Source of the DNA: Planctomycetota bacterium
GTDB taxonomy: Bacteria; Planctomycetota; Phycisphaerae; Phycisphaerales; UBA1924
Direction of reading: 5' to 3'
Length of the DNA: 64,000 nt
Assembly (NCBI GenBank): GCA_018968885.1
Contig: JAGWZK010000014.1
Coordinates: 1 to 64,000, forward strand
Part shown: positions 63,794 through 64,000 of the stretch, piece after piece
How the letters are laid out: each line of letters begins with the position of its first letter
How positions within the stretch are numbered: position 1 is the stretch's first letter
Program-made: the position numbers and the translations under genes
The notes under the pieces: model-generated
What the model was told of the DNA's origin: nothing
The model's input: the letters and a program-made list of their open reading frames with translations, nothing else
Database searches by the model: none

Positions 63794-64000
63794 CGGCGGA
63801 GGTGGCTCCGCCTGAGCCCGCCCCCGCCGAAACAGAACCGCTCACAGTCAGCGCACAGAGCTCAGAACTCAGCACTTCTGATGTGCCTGGTGCCCATTCT
63901 TCCGCCTCCCACTCTGCCACTTCTTCCTCGGATGCAGCTCCCTCAGCACCTCGACACATTGACACCTCGACGCTTCTTACTTCCGACCCTAGTGCCAAGT
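62615..64000 (+). CDS. dnaX: DNA polymerase III subunit tau (predicted -1 frameshift product, partial)
   Basis: Reading TCA AAA AAA and then slipping back one base continues from ATC at 63787 through Pro/Ala/Ser/Thr-rich sequence (EVAPPEPAPAETEPLTVSAQ...) with no stop to the end of the window, 71 codons. This composition is typical of the linker before the tau-specific domains. The frame is incomplete here; the polymerase-binding tau domain should follow beyond the edge. Openness alone is weak evidence because the zero frame after the stop is also open in this GC-rich DNA. Confidence 0.6.
63781..63812 (+). promoter_or_regulatory. Programmed -1 ribosomal frameshift signal in dnaX
   Basis: The slippery heptamer A_AAA_AAA (63781-63787) is in the correct register with zero-frame codons TCA AAA AAA TCC TGA. 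Seven bases later a perfect 7-bp GC-rich hairpin, GGCGGAG-GTGG-CTCCGCC (63795-63812), begins. The zero-frame stop is one codon after the slip site. No T-run follows the hairpin, so it is not a terminator. The same arrangement is known from E. coli dnaX. Confidence 0.8.
63854..63897. repeat. Heptamer tracts within the dnaX linker region
   Basis: CACAGAG, CTCAGAA, CTCAGCA, CTTCTGA run in seven-base phase from 63854; the middle units are the reverse complement of the CTGAGTn family at 42683. GATGTGC, CTGGTGC and CCATTCT follow, related to the tracts at 340 and 39300. Confidence 0.5.

Noticed and set aside
63795-63812. Hairpin after the short dnaX frame as a terminator
   Set aside because: No T tract follows; the position relative to the slippery A run fits a frameshift stimulator better.
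63732-63998. 88-codon minus-strand frame opposite the dnaX end
   Set aside because: Ser/Gly/Glu-rich shadow of the linker region; no ribosome binding site.
1-64000. CRISPR arrays, tRNA, rRNA and riboswitch search by eye
   Set aside because: No direct repeats with regular 30-40 base spacing, no cloverleaf with CCA end and no known aptamer core was found.

Overview
The window looks like chromosomal DNA of a planctomycete of the class Phycisphaerae. The grounds are secreted proteins ending in a Pro-Ser-Ser / Leu-Gly-Gly-Leu / Arg-rich sorting tail (four copies), two secreted proteins ending in paired Ca-binding DFFDYLDFV repeats and a final Gly-Cys (the GC-type dockerin tail), a 3.2 kDa-residue beta-strand-repeat protein with an LEARQLMF motif near its start, and a planctomycete-style Ser/Thr kinase with a TPR tail. 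Genes are compact and GC-rich, start codons include many GTG and TTG, and strong hairpin terminators are common. I see no rRNA, tRNA, CRISPR array, insertion sequence or phage genes.

Layout. 1-2.4 kb: palindrome-rich sequence, a hypothetical gene and trpS. 2.4-9.1 kb: a frameshifted orphan, a dockerin-tailed secreted protein, mgtE, two hypothetical genes and a Ser/Thr kinase broken by a frameshift. 9.2-15 kb: a zinc-lobe dehydrogenase, gamma-glutamyltransferase, a thioredoxin-like protein and two exported sorting-tail proteins with their own terminators. 15-19.7 kb: a minus-strand operon (S41 protease, tsaD, a GGQ release-factor-like protein) divergent from hflX. 19.8-24.4 kb: another sorting-tail protein, a P450, a DMT transporter and a Tat-exported metallo-beta-lactamase-fold protein. 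24.6-30.8 kb: efp, aroK, rhomboid-trpF, citrate synthase, glucan phosphorylase. 30.8-39.7 kb: motB-motA, a stand-alone mraZ with its own operator and terminator, typA, an exbB-exbD-exbD operon, a one-domain asparaginase-like protein and rplU. 39.9-50.9 kb: a second dockerin protein, a cation efflux transporter divergent from two Cys-rich lipoproteins, an SRPBCC protein, sucC, a YihY-type membrane protein, an RluB-type pseudouridine synthase, a coiled-coil protein and a VCBS/FG-GAP protein. 51-60.7 kb: the giant surface protein. 61.3-64 kb: pheA and dnaX, which runs off the window.

The most notable observations are: (i) a textbook -1 programmed frameshift signal at the end of the short dnaX frame (A_AAA_AAA plus a 7-bp GC hairpin seven bases downstream), in a DnaX that also lacks the usual four-cysteine zinc module; (ii) several families of degenerate seven-base tandem repeats sitting at gene boundaries, one of which lies in the dnaX linker region; (iii) clusters of small perfect hairpins at 0.8-1.2 kb and 60.7-60.9 kb; (iv) a C-terminal domain in the giant protein that looks like a metzincin protease stripped of its zinc ligands; and (v) mraZ outside any visible division cluster but still carrying a TGGG-type operator. 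Functions were assigned by reading motifs; no database search was possible.
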